Program-made: the position numbers and the translations under genes
Shown here: in pieces, positions 7,480-16,636 of the stretch
Layout of the letters: the number at the start of each line of letters is the position of its first letter
Numbering within the stretch: the stretch's first letter is position 1
Notes under the pieces: model-generated
Seen by the model: only the letters and a program-made list of their open reading frames with translations
Databases searched by the model: none
Told to the model about the DNA's origin: nothing
NCBI GenBank assembly: GCA_021373115.1
Contig: JAJFTI010000039.1
Coordinates: 1-64,000 of the forward strand
Reading direction: 5' to 3'
DNA length: 64,000 nt
Source of the DNA: Eubacteriales bacterium
GTDB taxonomy: Bacteria > Bacillota > Clostridia > Christensenellales > CAG-138

Positions 7480-8691
7480 ATGAACCGGATACCAATGAAA
7501 ACGCCCCTCGTCGAAATGGACGGGGATGAAATGACCCGCATTCTCTGGCAGCAGATCAAGGAGGAACTGATCCTTCCGTTTGTCGATCTCAAGACGGACT
7601 ACTACGATCTTGGGCTTCCGGAGCGCGAAAAAACACGCGACCAGATAACCACGGACGCGGCAAACGCAATCAAGCGATACGGCGTCGGCGTGAAGTGCGC
7701 AACCATTACGCCAAACGCACAGCGGGTGACGGAGTATAGCCTCACGGAGATGTGGAAGAGCCCGAACGGGACGATCCGCGCGATACTGGACGGCACCGTG
7801 TTCCGCGCGCCGATTCTGATTGACAGCGTGAAACCCGTAGTCAAGACTTGGAAAAAGCCCATCACGATCGCGCGTCACGCCTACGGCGACGTCTACCGCG
7901 CAACGGAATACCGCGTACCGGAGGCAGGCAAAGCGGAACTGGTCTTTACCGGCGAACACGGCGCGAGCTTCCGCAAGACAATTTACGATTTTGAATGCCC
8001 CGGCGTGTTGCAGGGCATGTACAACAAGGACAGCTCGATTCGTTCCTTTGCGCACAGCTGCTTCCAATACGCGATCAGCACGAGGCAGGATTTGTGGTTT
8101 TCTACAAAAGATACGATCAGCAAGCAATATGACCACACGTTTAAGGACATCTTTCAGGCGATTTTCGACACGGATTATAAAGCGAAGTTTGAAGAGCTGG
8201 GACTGACGTACTTTTACACGCTGATCGACGACGCGGTCGCGCGCGTGATCCGCTCCGAAGGCGGCTATATCTGGGCCTGCAAGAACTACGACGGGGACGT
8301 GATGAGCGACATGGTCAGCACTGCGTTCGGAAGCCTCGCAATGATGACGAGCGTGCTCGTGTCGCCGGACGGCAATTTTGAATACGAAGCCGCGCACGGA
8401 ACGGTAACCCGCCACTACTATAAATACCTGCAGGGCGAGGAGACCAGCACAAATCCGATGGCGACCATCTTCGCCTGGAGCGGCGCGCTAAGCAAGCGCG
8501 GCGAGCTGGATCGCCTGCCGGAGTTGGAAGCCTTTGGCCGCAAGCTGGAGGAAGCGTCCATCGAAACCCTCGATGCGGGCATTATGACGAAGGATCTGGT
8601 CGGCTTGGCAGAGGGTATTACGCCAAAAGCGGTAACCAGCATAGCATTCATCCGCGAGATTCGCGCCCGCCTTACCGCAAAGCTGGCATAA
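7480..8691 (+). CDS. icd: Isocitrate dehydrogenase (NADP), type II
   Basis: A 403-residue enzyme of the homodimeric type II class, the class shared with eukaryotic cytosolic IDH, which oxidatively decarboxylates isocitrate to 2-oxoglutarate. Motifs include [11 protein letters not shown] at the start, the substrate-binding [16 protein letters not shown] segment, the metal-binding Asp in [15 protein letters not shown] and NYDGDVMSD, and the cofactor segment [24 protein letters not shown] lies before the ATG. It is cotranscribed with the aconitase-family gene; the pair would supply 2-oxoglutarate for glutamate. NADP rather than NAD use is inferred from the class. Confidence 0.93.
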   Translation: MNRIPMKTPLVEMDGDEMTRILWQQIKEELILPFVDLKTDYYDLGLPEREKTRDQITTDAANAIKRYGVGVKCATITPNAQRVTEYSLTEMWKSPNGTIRAILDGTVFRAPILIDSVKPVVKTWKKPITIARHAYGDVYRATEYRVPEAGKAELVFTGEHGASFRKTIYDFECPGVLQGMYNKDSSIRSFAHSCFQYAISTRQDLWFSTKDTISKQYDHTFKDIFQAIFDTDYKAKFEELGLTYFYTLIDDAVARVIRSEGGYIWACKNYDGDVMSDMVSTAFGSLAMMTSVLVSPDGNFEYEAAHGTVTRHYYKYLQGEETSTNPMATIFAWSGALSKRGELDRLPELEAFGRKLEEASIETLDAGIMTKDLVGLAEGITPKAVTSIAFIREIRARLTAKLA

Positions 8692-8843
8692 GAACGAAGT
8701 AACGCCCGTACACGGCGGCATGTGGAAGTTTTTTAGCAGAACCTTCATTCCGGCGACATGCGCGGGACATAAGTCTTGATTATGCTGGTAACGATGAGGC
8801 AAGCCCATTCGTCTGACCGCAAGCCTCAAAAGGAGTGAACCGT

Positions 8844-9851
8844 ATGGATCAATCGAAATGGAAACGCGCGTTCGCGCTCGTGACGGCGATCCTCCTGATC
8901 GCCGCTTTCGGCTGCGGCAAAGCCGCTCTGGATGCGGAACAACCCGCGGAGGACCCGGCAAAGGTTGTCTCAATCGATTCCGGCAATTCCGCTGGAGCCG
9001 ATACGGCCGCCGCTGAACACAGCGGCATCTATACCGTGGACGGATCGACGGAAACCCTTTCCGACGGTACCTATGCCTCCAGCTCGCCATACGAAAACGC
9101 CGTGCTCGTTCAGAACGCAGGTCAGCTCAAGATGGCCAGCGCGGACATCAACAAAACCGGCGACGCTAAGAACGATTTTTCCGATGGAATCAACGCGGCG
9201 GTCGCGGTACTGTCCAAGGGTCAAATGACGCTTTCGGACAGCAATATCACCACCAGTGCGTTCGGTGCGTTTGGCTGCTCTGTCTCCGGCACGGGTTCCG
9301 AACTGTCCGTCAGCGGCAGTTACGTTTATACCTCCGGCGATTCCTCCCCCGCGCTCGTCGTAACCAACGGCGGCTCTGCGACGGTCACGGGCGGTATCCT
9401 ATCCACGGAGGGCATGGATTCCGCCTGCCTGATGCTCAGCGGCGGCAGCGCGACCCTCAGCGGGGTTACGCTAAAGACCGCAACCAACGAGTTTTTACGC
9501 GTTTTCTCCGGTAAGAATACGCTGACGCTGGACGCGACGACAATTTCCGCCAACCCAATCCTTGGCGCGGACGCCCTGTTGCAGCTCAAGCTTATCAACG
9601 GCGCGTCGTTTACGGGCGAACTGGGCGCGGAACTGCCCGCAAAAGTCAGCGTTTCGCTTGACGTCGGCAGCAAGCTCTCGCTCACGGCGGAAACCTATGT
9701 TTCCGCGCTCGTTGATGCGGATACCACATTCCAGAACATCCAATCCAACGGGTTTTCGCTCTATTACGATTCCAATGCGCCGGAAAACGCGTACCTCAAC
9801 AGCCAGTCCTTCCAACTGCCCGGCGGCGGATTCCTTTCGCCGATTATTTAA
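8844..9851 (+). CDS. Lipoprotein with beta-helix-like repeat region
   Basis: A 335-residue exported protein. A positively charged start and hydrophobic segment end at AAFGC, a plausible lipobox, so it is probably lipid-anchored outside the membrane. The rest is rich in Gly, Ser, Thr and Ala with repeating short strands (for example GGSATVTGGILSTEG, GGSATLSGVTLKT), as in right-handed beta-helix or pectate-lyase-like folds and in carbohydrate-binding proteins of the Cthe_2159 type. The ATG at 8844 is preceded by AAAAGGAG; a GTG inside that site is not used. The ligand is unknown; binding of polysaccharide is a guess from fold type. Confidence 0.65.
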   Translation: MDQSKWKRAFALVTAILLIAAFGCGKAALDAEQPAEDPAKVVSIDSGNSAGADTAAAEHSGIYTVDGSTETLSDGTYASSSPYENAVLVQNAGQLKMASADINKTGDAKNDFSDGINAAVAVLSKGQMTLSDSNITTSAFGAFGCSVSGTGSELSVSGSYVYTSGDSSPALVVTNGGSATVTGGILSTEGMDSACLMLSGGSATLSGVTLKTATNEFLRVFSGKNTLTLDATTISANPILGADALLQLKLINGASFTGELGAELPAKVSVSLDVGSKLSLTAETYVSALVDADTTFQNIQSNGFSLYYDSNAPENAYLNSQSFQLPGGGFLSPII

Positions 9852-9900
9852 GGTTCCCTCTGGCGAGGGAGCTGTCGGCCGAAGGCTGACGGAAGGGGAG
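9852..9900 (+). repeat. Dispersed palindromic repeat (gut-Firmicutes type)
   Basis: The stretch contains CCCTCTGGCGAGGG (arms CCCTC/GAGGG), then GCTGTCGG, an imperfect inverted partner GGCTGAC, and ends in a purine-rich GGAAGGGGAG. The pattern GGxxCCCTCxxxGAGGGAGCTGTC...GACGGAxGG is familiar as a multi-copy intergenic element in many Clostridia. Only one copy is seen here. Confidence 0.55.
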
Positions 9901-10046
9901 ATCGAAATCTTGCAGGTGCTTGTGCAAACAAGCGCCTTTTTACTGTCTATTTGCCGAAGAATATGATATACCAAAAGAAAATCGATTCTCTTGTGCAATA
10001 AATGTCCATCCGCGCCGTCTATCTAGTGTAAGGAGTGAATCGTACG

Positions 10047-10589
10047 ATGGAGCAGGCCGATACCAGCCGATGGTATGCGTTTTTTACACGCGACGGGGAC
10101 AGCCTCGTCCGTTTCGTCCGGCGGCGCGCGCACCGCATCAGCGAAATGGACGCGGAGGATATTGTTGCGGACGTCATGCTCTCCCTCGTCAGCCGGCTGG
10201 AAACGAACGGACCGGTCGAAAATATCGCCGCCTATGCCTATCGCGCGATTCGAAACCACATTGCGGACTATGAACGCAGCCAGGCGAAAACCACCAGCCT
10301 TGACGGCATGACAAACGAGGACGGCGAATGCTCCTTTCTGGAATCGCTCGTTGCCGAAAGCGAAGAACCCTTTGCCGAAGAGGAGCGAATTGCGCAAATG
10401 CACCGCCTCACGGAGGCCATCGGAAAGCTCGAGCCAAGACAGCGGGCAATCCTGATTGCCACCGAGCTGAAGGGGAAGTCCTTCCGCGAGCTGTCCGAAG
10501 GCTGGGGCGAGCCCATCGGCACACTGCTCTCGCGAAAAAGCCGCGCAGTAAAGACCTTACGCCGCCTGCTGGAAGAGGCGGACACTTAA
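10047..10589 (+). CDS. ECF-type RNA polymerase sigma factor
   Basis: A 180-residue two-domain sigma factor. Region 2 is at about residues 15-80 (DSLVRFVRRRAHRISEMDAED, AAYAYRAIRNHIADYERSQ) and region 4 at about 115-175 (LTEAIGKLEPRQRAIL, GEPIGTLLSRKSRAVKTLR). A ribosome site AAGGAG precedes the ATG. A small membrane protein gene begins 62 nt downstream and may be its regulator or its target, as ECF factors are commonly paired with membrane partners; no recognisable anti-sigma ZAS motif is visible. Autoregulation is likely for the class but no promoter was identified. Confidence 0.85.
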   Translation: MEQADTSRWYAFFTRDGDSLVRFVRRRAHRISEMDAEDIVADVMLSLVSRLETNGPVENIAAYAYRAIRNHIADYERSQAKTTSLDGMTNEDGECSFLESLVAESEEPFAEEERIAQMHRLTEAIGKLEPRQRAILIATELKGKSFRELSEGWGEPIGTLLSRKSRAVKTLRRLLEEADT

Positions 10590-10651
10590 CCGGAACACCG
10601 TATCAAAGAAAACTTGATTCAGGAAAAGAACAAAAGGAAGGATACCCTGTT

Positions 10652-11086
10652 ATGAGCGAAATCAAGAAACACGTCGATAAAATGCCGGACTGGCTGAAGT
10701 ATACCCTGTACGCGGTCCTGGGAGTTGCGGGCGCATTCCTGCTGGGGCTTCTCTTCGGCAACATCATCATGTGGCTGTGGAACTGGCTGATGCCGAGCCT
10801 CTTCGGCCTTCGTACCATCGGCTTCTGGGAAGGCCTCGGCCTCTTCCTGCTCGCAAAAATTCTCTTCGGATTCGGCGGCTCCAGCCACTCCGGCGACGGT
10901 GACAAAAAGCAGCACCACAAGAGAAAGCATCACCACGGCGAAGAAGCGGAAAAGAAGGACTGGAAAGACTGGGAATATTACGACGACTGGTGGGAAGAAG
11001 ACGGCAAAACCGCTTTCCACGCCTATGCCGAGCAAAAACGCACAGCGCCGAAAGACGGCGAAACGTCCGCAGGCGAAAACAGGTAG
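10652..11086 (+). CDS. Small membrane protein with His-rich acidic-aromatic tail
   Basis: I do not recognise this 144-residue protein. One or two hydrophobic segments at about residues 15-40 and 45-72 are followed by a striking soluble tail with the His/Lys cluster KQHHKRKHHHGEE and the Trp/Tyr/Asp run DWKDWEYYDDWWEEDGK. AAAGGAAG precedes the ATG. It follows the ECF sigma gene in the same direction and ends at a strong terminator. The tail could bind metal or contact the membrane surface. A regulatory role for the sigma factor is inferred only from position. Confidence 0.65.
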   Translation: MSEIKKHVDKMPDWLKYTLYAVLGVAGAFLLGLLFGNIIMWLWNWLMPSLFGLRTIGFWEGLGLFLLAKILFGFGGSSHSGDGDKKQHHKRKHHHGEEAEKKDWKDWEYYDDWWEEDGKTAFHAYAEQKRTAPKDGETSAGENR

Positions 11087-11104
11087 CAAACCGGAGCCAA
11101 ATAA

Positions 11105-11140
11105 AAAACGGGTGCAGTTGAAATGAACTGCACCCGTTTT
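11105..11140 (+). terminator. Bidirectional terminator between ECF operon and uvrB
   Basis: A perfect 15-bp stem (AAAACGGGTGCAGTT / AACTGCACCCGTTTT) with a 6-nt loop, A-rich on the left and T-rich on the right. It can end transcription from both converging operons. Confidence 0.9.
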
Positions 11141-11151
11141 CTTCCGTCCCG

Positions 11152-13179
11152 CTATTTTCTGGAACGCCCTTTGTTCCTGCGCTTGGAACCAATCGTGCCG
11201 GGCTTCGGCTTGGCCGCGCGCTCCAGCGCTTCCTCGCCGGAAAGTTTCTTGATCTCGTCCCGCAGCTTTGCCGCGTGTTCAAACTCCAGCTCACGCGCAG
11301 CCGCGCGCATTTCGTCCGTCAGCAGCTTGATCCGCGCCGCTTTTTCTTCAGCGGTATATTCATCCCCCGCGTCCTCCACCTTGGTTGTAACCAGCAGGGT
11401 CGAACGAACCGCCTTCTTGATGCTTTGCGGCGTAATGTTATGTTCCTCGTTGAACGCGGTTTGAATCCGGCGTCGGCGCTCCGTTTCATCCATGGCAAAC
11501 CTCATGGAAGGCGTAATCACGTCCGCATAGAGGATGACCTTGCCCTCCACGTTTCGCGCCGCGCGGCCAATCGTCTGAACCAGGCTCGTGGACGAGCGCA
11601 AAAAGCCCTCTTTGTCCGCGTCCAGAATTGCTACAAGCCCCACTTCTGGTAAATCTAAGCCTTCTCGAAGAAGGTTAATCCCCACTAGAACGTCAAAATC
11701 ACCAAGCCGCAAGTCGCGAATGATCTCCATGCGCTCAATCGTCTCGATATCCGCATGCATATAACGAACCTTGACGCCCATGCCGTCGAGATATTCCGTC
11801 AAATCCTCCGCCATGCGCTTGGTCAGCGTGGTCACGAGCGTGCGGAAACCCTTTTGCGCCTGTTTGCGAACCTCCCCGAGGAGGTCGTCAATCTGCCCTT
11901 TAACGGGTCGAACCTCCACTTCCGGATCAACCAGACCCGTTGGGCGAATAATCTGCTCCACAACCTGCGTTGCGCGGGTCATTTCATACTCGGCAGGCGT
12001 TGCGGAAACGCAGATCATCTGCGGAATGCGCCCCTCGAACTCCGGAAACTTGAGCGGGCGGTTGTCGAACGCGCTGGGTATGCGGAATCCGTAATCAACC
12101 AGCGAAGTCTTTCGCGCAAGATCGCCGCGATACATCGCCCCGATCTGCGGAACGGTTACATGGCTCTCGTCGATGAACAGCAGAAAATCCTTGGGAAAAT
12201 AGTCGATCAGCGTAAACGGCGGCTGGCCGGGTTTCCGTCCGTCGAAATAGCGCGAATAATTCTCAATTCCGTTGCAGTAGCCGATTTCACGCATCATCTC
12301 GATGTCGTACTGCGTACGCTGCTCGATCCGCTGCGCCTCGATGAGCCGGTCCATGCTCTTGAACTCGTCGCGGCGCTTGAGCGCGTCCTCCCAGATCGTG
12401 TCGATCGCCGCCTCCAGCTTTTCACGGCTCGTCGCATAATGCGACGCCGGAAACACGGCGACATGCGCCCGCTCGCCGAGCAGTTCGCCGGTCAGCGAAT
12501 TCACGTCCAGAATGCGCTCCACCTCGTCGCCAAAGAATTCAACGCGCACCGCCGTACCCGCGCTCGAAATGGGAAAAATATCCAGCACATCCCCGCGAAC
12601 GCGGAAGGTGCCGCGCGAAAAATCGAGGTCGTTGCGCTGGAACTGGATATCGACCAGTTTTTTTACGACTTCTTCCCGCGAAATCGCCATGCCCTTGCGC
12701 AGGGACACCGACATACGCATATATTCCTCCGGATCGCCCAACGCATAGATGCAGGAAACGGAGGAAACAATAATCACGTCCCGTCGTTCGTTCAGCGCGC
12801 TCGTCGCGCTGTAGCGCAGGCGGTCGATCTCCTCGTTGATATCCACGGTCTTTTCAATATAGGTATCCGAGGAAGGGATATACGCTTCCGGCTGATAGTA
12901 GTCGTAGTAACTCACGAAATACTCCACCGCGCTGTCCGGAAAGAATTCCCGAAACTCCGAGCAGAGCTGCGCCGCGAGCGTTTTATTGTGCGCAATCACC
13001 AGAGTCGGCTTTTGCACCCTCTCGATTACCTTTGCCATGGTATAGGTTTTGCCGCTTCCGGTCACACCCAGCAAAACCTGTGCCTTGTCCCCGCGCAGAA
13101 CGCCCTCCGTGAGGCGTTCGATGGCCTCCGGCTGGTCGCCCGCGGGTTCATATTCCGAAACCAGCTTAAATTCGTTCAT
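11152..13179 (-). CDS. uvrB: Excinuclease ABC subunit B
   Basis: The 675-residue damage-verifying helicase of nucleotide excision repair, at the usual family length. It has Walker [13 protein letters not shown], the damage-probing beta-hairpin [12 protein letters not shown], helicase motifs near [15 protein letters not shown] and [16 protein letters not shown], and a C-terminal UVR motif ([16 protein letters not shown]) for contact with UvrC. Its ATG overlaps the stop of the preceding Dabb gene. Neither uvrA nor uvrC is in the window. It is the last gene of a run starting at comEC/holA. Confidence 0.97.
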   Translation of the reverse strand: MNEFKLVSEYEPAGDQPEAIERLTEGVLRGDKAQVLLGVTGSGKTYTMAKVIERVQKPTLVIAHNKTLAAQLCSEFREFFPDSAVEYFVSYYDYYQPEAYIPSSDTYIEKTVDINEEIDRLRYSATSALNERRDVIIVSSVSCIYALGDPEEYMRMSVSLRKGMAISREEVVKKLVDIQFQRNDLDFSRGTFRVRGDVLDIFPISSAGTAVRVEFFGDEVERILDVNSLTGELLGERAHVAVFPASHYATSREKLEAAIDTIWEDALKRRDEFKSMDRLIEAQRIEQRTQYDIEMMREIGYCNGIENYSRYFDGRKPGQPPFTLIDYFPKDFLLFIDESHVTVPQIGAMYRGDLARKTSLVDYGFRIPSAFDNRPLKFPEFEGRIPQMICVSATPAEYEMTRATQVVEQIIRPTGLVDPEVEVRPVKGQIDDLLGEVRKQAQKGFRTLVTTLTKRMAEDLTEYLDGMGVKVRYMHADIETIERMEIIRDLRLGDFDVLVGINLLREGLDLPEVGLVAILDADKEGFLRSSTSLVQTIGRAARNVEGKVILYADVITPSMRFAMDETERRRRIQTAFNEEHNITPQSIKKAVRSTLLVTTKVEDAGDEYTAEEKAARIKLLTDEMRAAARELEFEHAAKLRDEIKKLSGEEALERAAKPKPGTIGSKRRNKGRSRK

Positions 13180-13466
13180 GCAATTTCATAGACGACGGTT
13201 TTGCCGTCGATCCGGTGCGCATAGATATATTCCCGCGCTTCTTCGTGCGCGGGGTGCTTGTCGTAAACCGCGATCGCTTCGAGGTTTTCAAACGTGCAGG
13301 TCAGCGCGAGATCGTAACTGCGCGCGCCGTTGCGCCAGATGTCCGCGCCGGTCTCCATTGAGAGGATTTCCGGGATTTTCCCCACCATGCCGTGCAGCTT
13401 TTCAATCACGGTCGGCAGGCATTCCTCCGGATCGCGGAACTTGAACAGTACGATGTATTTCAGCAT
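13176..13466 (-). CDS. Dabb-family (stress-responsive A/B barrel) protein
   Basis: A 96-residue small ferredoxin-like-fold protein. Typical features are the N-terminal [10 protein letters not shown] strand, a central helix ([22 protein letters not shown]) and [31 protein letters not shown] near the end, shown here in pieces: [14 protein letters not shown] and [13 protein letters not shown]. These proteins form dimeric barrels; their biochemical role varies and is unknown here. It is a tandem paralogue of the next upstream gene and overlaps uvrB by 4 nt. Confidence 0.88.
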   Translation of the reverse strand: MLKYIVLFKFRDPEECLPTVIEKLHGMVGKIPEILSMETGADIWRNGARSYDLALTCTFENLEAIAVYDKHPAHEEAREYIYAHRIDGKTVVYEIA

Positions 13467-13502
13467 ACGCGCTCCTTTCTCCTGGCTCCGGTACCGCAGT
13501 GT

Positions 13503-13787
13503 TCAAAACTCAAAATCGACGGTAGCCGTCGCCGTCCGGTGCGCTTTGATATACGCGCGCGCCTTCTCGTGCTCCGGATGCTTGTCGTAAATTTCAATAT
13601 CCGCCTTCGAATCAAAAGTAACGATCAGCGCGAGATCAAAGCTGCGCTCGCTGTGCTTGAAATCGAAACCGGTTTCAATGGTTCGGATCTGCGGGATTTT
13701 GTCCTTCAGCGCAAGCAGCTGGCGGCTCGCCTCGGGCGCCTGCTCGACAGGATTTTCAAACTTCGTAAAAACAATGTGCTTAATCAT
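13503..13787 (-). CDS. Dabb-family protein, second copy
   Basis: A 94-residue paralogue of the neighbouring Dabb protein with MIKHIVFTKF, SFDLALIVTFDSKADIEIY and DKHPEHEKARAYIKAHR. The ATG is placed after AGGAG; the reading frame extends further upstream into holA but without homology. The two copies probably arose by tandem duplication and may form a heterodimer. Function is not known. Confidence 0.88.
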   Translation of the reverse strand: MIKHIVFTKFENPVEQAPEASRQLLALKDKIPQIRTIETGFDFKHSERSFDLALIVTFDSKADIEIYDKHPEHEKARAYIKAHRTATATVDFEF

Positions 13788-13815
13788 AATCCAATCTCCT
13801 TTTTCATTTCCCTCT

Positions 13816-14793
13816 TTAAAAATTCTTCTGGCAGGCCAGCAGAAGCGCATCCTCCGCTTTGGCCAGTCCCTGCTTCTGTTTCCACTCGACGGCAATAAAG
13901 TCTTCCAGCATTCGGACCAGCTGCTCCATGGATCGCTTTTTCGCGTTTTTTGCCGCTTTTTGCGCGACAAACGGGGCGATATCCAGCGCGGCGGCTATCT
14001 CCGCCTCGCTTTTACCACCCAGTTGCAGCTGCTTTGCATTCACGACGGTACGGATATTTCGCTCAAACAATGTCGCCAGCCCCATCGCGCTCTCGGAGGG
14101 ATCGCCAATCAGCGCCGCCAGCACACGAATGCCTTCCTTTTTGTTCCCCGCCCAAAGCTGATCCAGAACGCTGAACACCTTGTATTCGCTCGAAGGCGAA
14201 ACGCAGGTTTCCACCGCCTGCACCGTTACGCGGTTCCCAAATCCGACATATGCGCCAAGCTGCAGCAGCGTATTCTCCAGCGCGCCAAGATCAACGCCGA
14301 GGTACTGAATCATGCGGTTCGCCGCCGCCGAGTCAATTGGAATCCCGTTTTCCTTCGCGCGTTTTTGCAGGAACGCCTGCGCCTGATCGGGCGAAAGGGG
14401 ATCGAACGACACCGCGCGATCCAACGCCAGCAGCGCTTTATACAGCGGGTTCGAGGCGGGCGCCTTACCGGGGCGGACGAAGAGAAGCGCCGTGCTTTCC
14501 GGTGCGCGGCTTGCGTAATCCGTAAGCGCGTTTGCGGTATCGGCGTCAAATTCCGAAACAACGACAACGCGCAGCTCGTCGAAGAACGGCAAAGTCTCCG
14601 CCGCATTCTGTACTTCCGAAGCGAGGGGAGCCTTCAGCTGCTGTGTGTTCATGTCCCGCAGGTCGGGATTCGTGCGCTCCAGAATCGCCCGTACGCCTTT
14701 GTTCAGGCTGTATGGGTCTTCCCCGCAAAAATAATACGCGCCGCCAATGGGCGCGCCGCCCGCCAGACGGTTGAGAAACGTGATTCCATCCAT
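13816..14793 (-). CDS. holA: DNA polymerase III subunit delta
   Basis: A 325-residue clamp-loader delta subunit that opens the beta clamp. The N-terminal AYYFCGEDPYSLNKGV, the DELRVVVVSEFDAD strand and C-terminal helices (AMGLATLFERNIRTVV, FVAQKAAKNAKKRSMEQLVRML) fit the HolA family; as usual for delta, the Walker motifs are degenerate. There is no ribosome site. An extended -10 TATAAT lies only 8 nt before the ATG, so the mRNA may be leaderless. A DnaA-box cluster lies directly upstream. Confidence 0.92.
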   Translation of the reverse strand: MDGITFLNRLAGGAPIGGAYYFCGEDPYSLNKGVRAILERTNPDLRDMNTQQLKAPLASEVQNAAETLPFFDELRVVVVSEFDADTANALTDYASRAPESTALLFVRPGKAPASNPLYKALLALDRAVSFDPLSPDQAQAFLQKRAKENGIPIDSAAANRMIQYLGVDLGALENTLLQLGAYVGFGNRVTVQAVETCVSPSSEYKVFSVLDQLWAGNKKEGIRVLAALIGDPSESAMGLATLFERNIRTVVNAKQLQLGGKSEAEIAAALDIAPFVAQKAAKNAKKRSMEQLVRMLEDFIAVEWKQKQGLAKAEDALLLACQKNF

Positions 14794-14801
14794 ATTGGCT
14801 T

Positions 14802-14829
14802 ATTATACCATCCGGCCTGCCACTTGCAA
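14802..14829 (-). promoter_or_regulatory. holA promoter giving a candidate leaderless mRNA
   Basis: TTGCAA (14824-14829), 16-nt spacer ending TGG, TATAAT (14802-14807). The holA ATG begins 8 nt beyond the -10 box and no Shine-Dalgarno is seen. Confidence 0.7.
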
Positions 14830-14880
14830 ACATTCGTTCTATTTTTTGTTCGATTTCTTATGAAACCCATCTCCGCAGCA

Positions 14881-14934
14881 GCATCCACAAAGTTATCCAC
14901 CAATGGAGGATAACGCTGTGGACAATGTGTATAA
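14881..14934. promoter_or_regulatory. DnaA-box cluster upstream of holA
   Basis: Box-like nonamers are GCATCCACA (14881-14889) and TTATCCACC (14893-14901) on the plus strand, and TTGTCCACA (14917-14925) and TTATACACA (14926-14934) on the minus strand. The last is a perfect match to TTATNCACA. The cluster fills the gap between comEC and holA. DnaA control of holA or DnaA titration are possible roles. Confidence 0.6.
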
Positions 14935-16467
14935 CTAGGTGATGTTCTGGTGGAACAAAACCCAGAGCAAGGAGGCGAGCGCAAACGCCGAAATCGAGTA
15001 AATCGCCCTTTTTGCAGGGCTATGCAGGCAGAGTCGCGATCCCAAGAACATGGCAAACAGCCAGAGTAAATAGGTTATTCCGGGCGGAGCGGCAATTTCC
15101 AGCGTCAGGCTGCCGCCATAATGCGCGACGGCAAGGATTACATCCAGCGCCAGCCGCGCAATCCAGCAGATTCCGTTGCCCAGCGGAAACCAAACGTAGG
15201 AAAGCGCCGTTCCGGCGAACGCCGGAATCAAAAAAACGGACGAAATCGGAATTACGAAAAGATTCGTCACAATCGAAAGAAACTGCGCCTGCTGGAAGAA
15301 CAGGCAGGTGGTCGGCAGGGTGCCAATTACAACCGCAACGCTCGCGGCAACGAGGCCGGAGGCACTCGATCCGAGCCGCTCAAGCGGCTGCTGAAACACC
15401 GGCGTTAGCAGCGCCATGGACAGCACGGCGACGAAGGAAAGCTGGAACCCCGCGTTCCAGAGCGAATAGGGGTTGTACAGCAATATCAGTACAAACGCCG
15501 CTGAAATGGAACTGACAACGTCCGGCCGCCGCTGGAGCGGAAACGCAAGCAGCGCAACGAGCAGCATGATGAGCGAACGTACCACCGGCGGTGAAAATGC
15601 CGTAATCGCCGCGTAAAACAAGCCAAATACCGCCACTGCCGCAAAACGCACCCAAGCATTGCGGCGAAATAGCAGTGAAAACGCAACCGCAAGCAGGGAG
15701 ACATGCAATCCCGAAACGGAAAGCAGATGCGTAATTCCCGTGTTGCGGAAGGCGATCAGCGTGTCTTCGTCGATATCCGAAACGTCGCCGAGCAGCATGC
15801 CCTTCGCCTCGCCGGGCGCATTTGGAAACAGCGCGGAAACCTGTCCGCCGATATTTTCCCGCAATGCGAGCAAGCGGCCGTATGCATCCATCGGCGTGTC
15901 TCCGACGATCTGTGCCGTTTGTTTTCCAAAAGCGACAGCGTAAACGCCTTGATAGCGGTCGTTGAGACGGTATTCCCCATCCGAACGCTGTACGCTTGCC
16001 TCTGCGGAAATCACCTGACCGTAGCGAGGCAGGGTAGAAAACGCGGCATAAAGCCGGAGCCTTCCGGAGATCGGGTTTTTATTCAGCTCCGCTTGATCCA
16101 GGTACACGCGGTAAGTACCATCCTCGCGCAACTCCGGCTGCTCGCAAACGCGGCCAAGCACGGTTCCTCCGCCCTCCGGTACGGTGCCGGAGCCGATCAG
16201 GCCGACGCGCAGAATGCCAACCGCCATCACGGCAAAGACTGCCGCTAGCCAGAGAAAACGGCGCAATCGAACAACGAACACCGCCGCAAGCAGCGCGACA
16301 AACGCGGCGGCAACCGCCAGCGGAATCGAAAGACTTTCCCCGACCAGCAGCCCAAAGAGCATCCCCGCCGCGAGCAGCAGCATGGGACGAACGTGAAACA
16401 GCGGCCCCAAAGGGCGCCGCTGCATAGCCGCCGCTGGCGTTTTTTCCAGTAACGGCGTTTGATCCAT
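14935..16467 (-). CDS. ComEC/Rec2-family DNA uptake channel, without nuclease domain
   Basis: A 510-residue polytopic membrane protein with the DUF4131 N-terminal region (GTVLGRVCEQPELREDGTY) and the ComEC competence core (PGEAKGMLLGDVSDI, RNTGITHLLSVSGLHVSLLA). Typical ComEC has a C-terminal metallo-beta-lactamase-like domain and about 750 residues; here the protein stops after the last membrane helices, just before the DnaA boxes. The missing domain might be encoded elsewhere. The internal ATG was preferred because a GGAACGGA precedes it; an ATG 27 nt upstream is possible. Role in transformation is inferred. Confidence 0.85.
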   Translation of the reverse strand: MDQTPLLEKTPAAAMQRRPLGPLFHVRPMLLLAAGMLFGLLVGESLSIPLAVAAAFVALLAAVFVVRLRRFLWLAAVFAVMAVGILRVGLIGSGTVPEGGGTVLGRVCEQPELREDGTYRVYLDQAELNKNPISGRLRLYAAFSTLPRYGQVISAEASVQRSDGEYRLNDRYQGVYAVAFGKQTAQIVGDTPMDAYGRLLALRENIGGQVSALFPNAPGEAKGMLLGDVSDIDEDTLIAFRNTGITHLLSVSGLHVSLLAVAFSLLFRRNAWVRFAAVAVFGLFYAAITAFSPPVVRSLIMLLVALLAFPLQRRPDVVSSISAAFVLILLYNPYSLWNAGFQLSFVAVLSMALLTPVFQQPLERLGSSASGLVAASVAVVIGTLPTTCLFFQQAQFLSIVTNLFVIPISSVFLIPAFAGTALSYVWFPLGNGICWIARLALDVILAVAHYGGSLTLEIAAPPGITYLLWLFAMFLGSRLCLHSPAKRAIYSISAFALASLLWVLFHQNIT

Positions 16468-16636
16468 ATATTCCGTTCCGTCTTTGCACAGCATCGGTTC
16501 GAGTTAAGCACAAGCCGCCCCGTTTGTCAATTCCATTGCCGCGCGAGGCTGCAGAAATATGCTTTGCCATATGGATTGCCGAACAATGAATGACCGGTGC
16601 ACGGCCCTTCTGCCGCCGTGCTTTTGGAAACACTCT

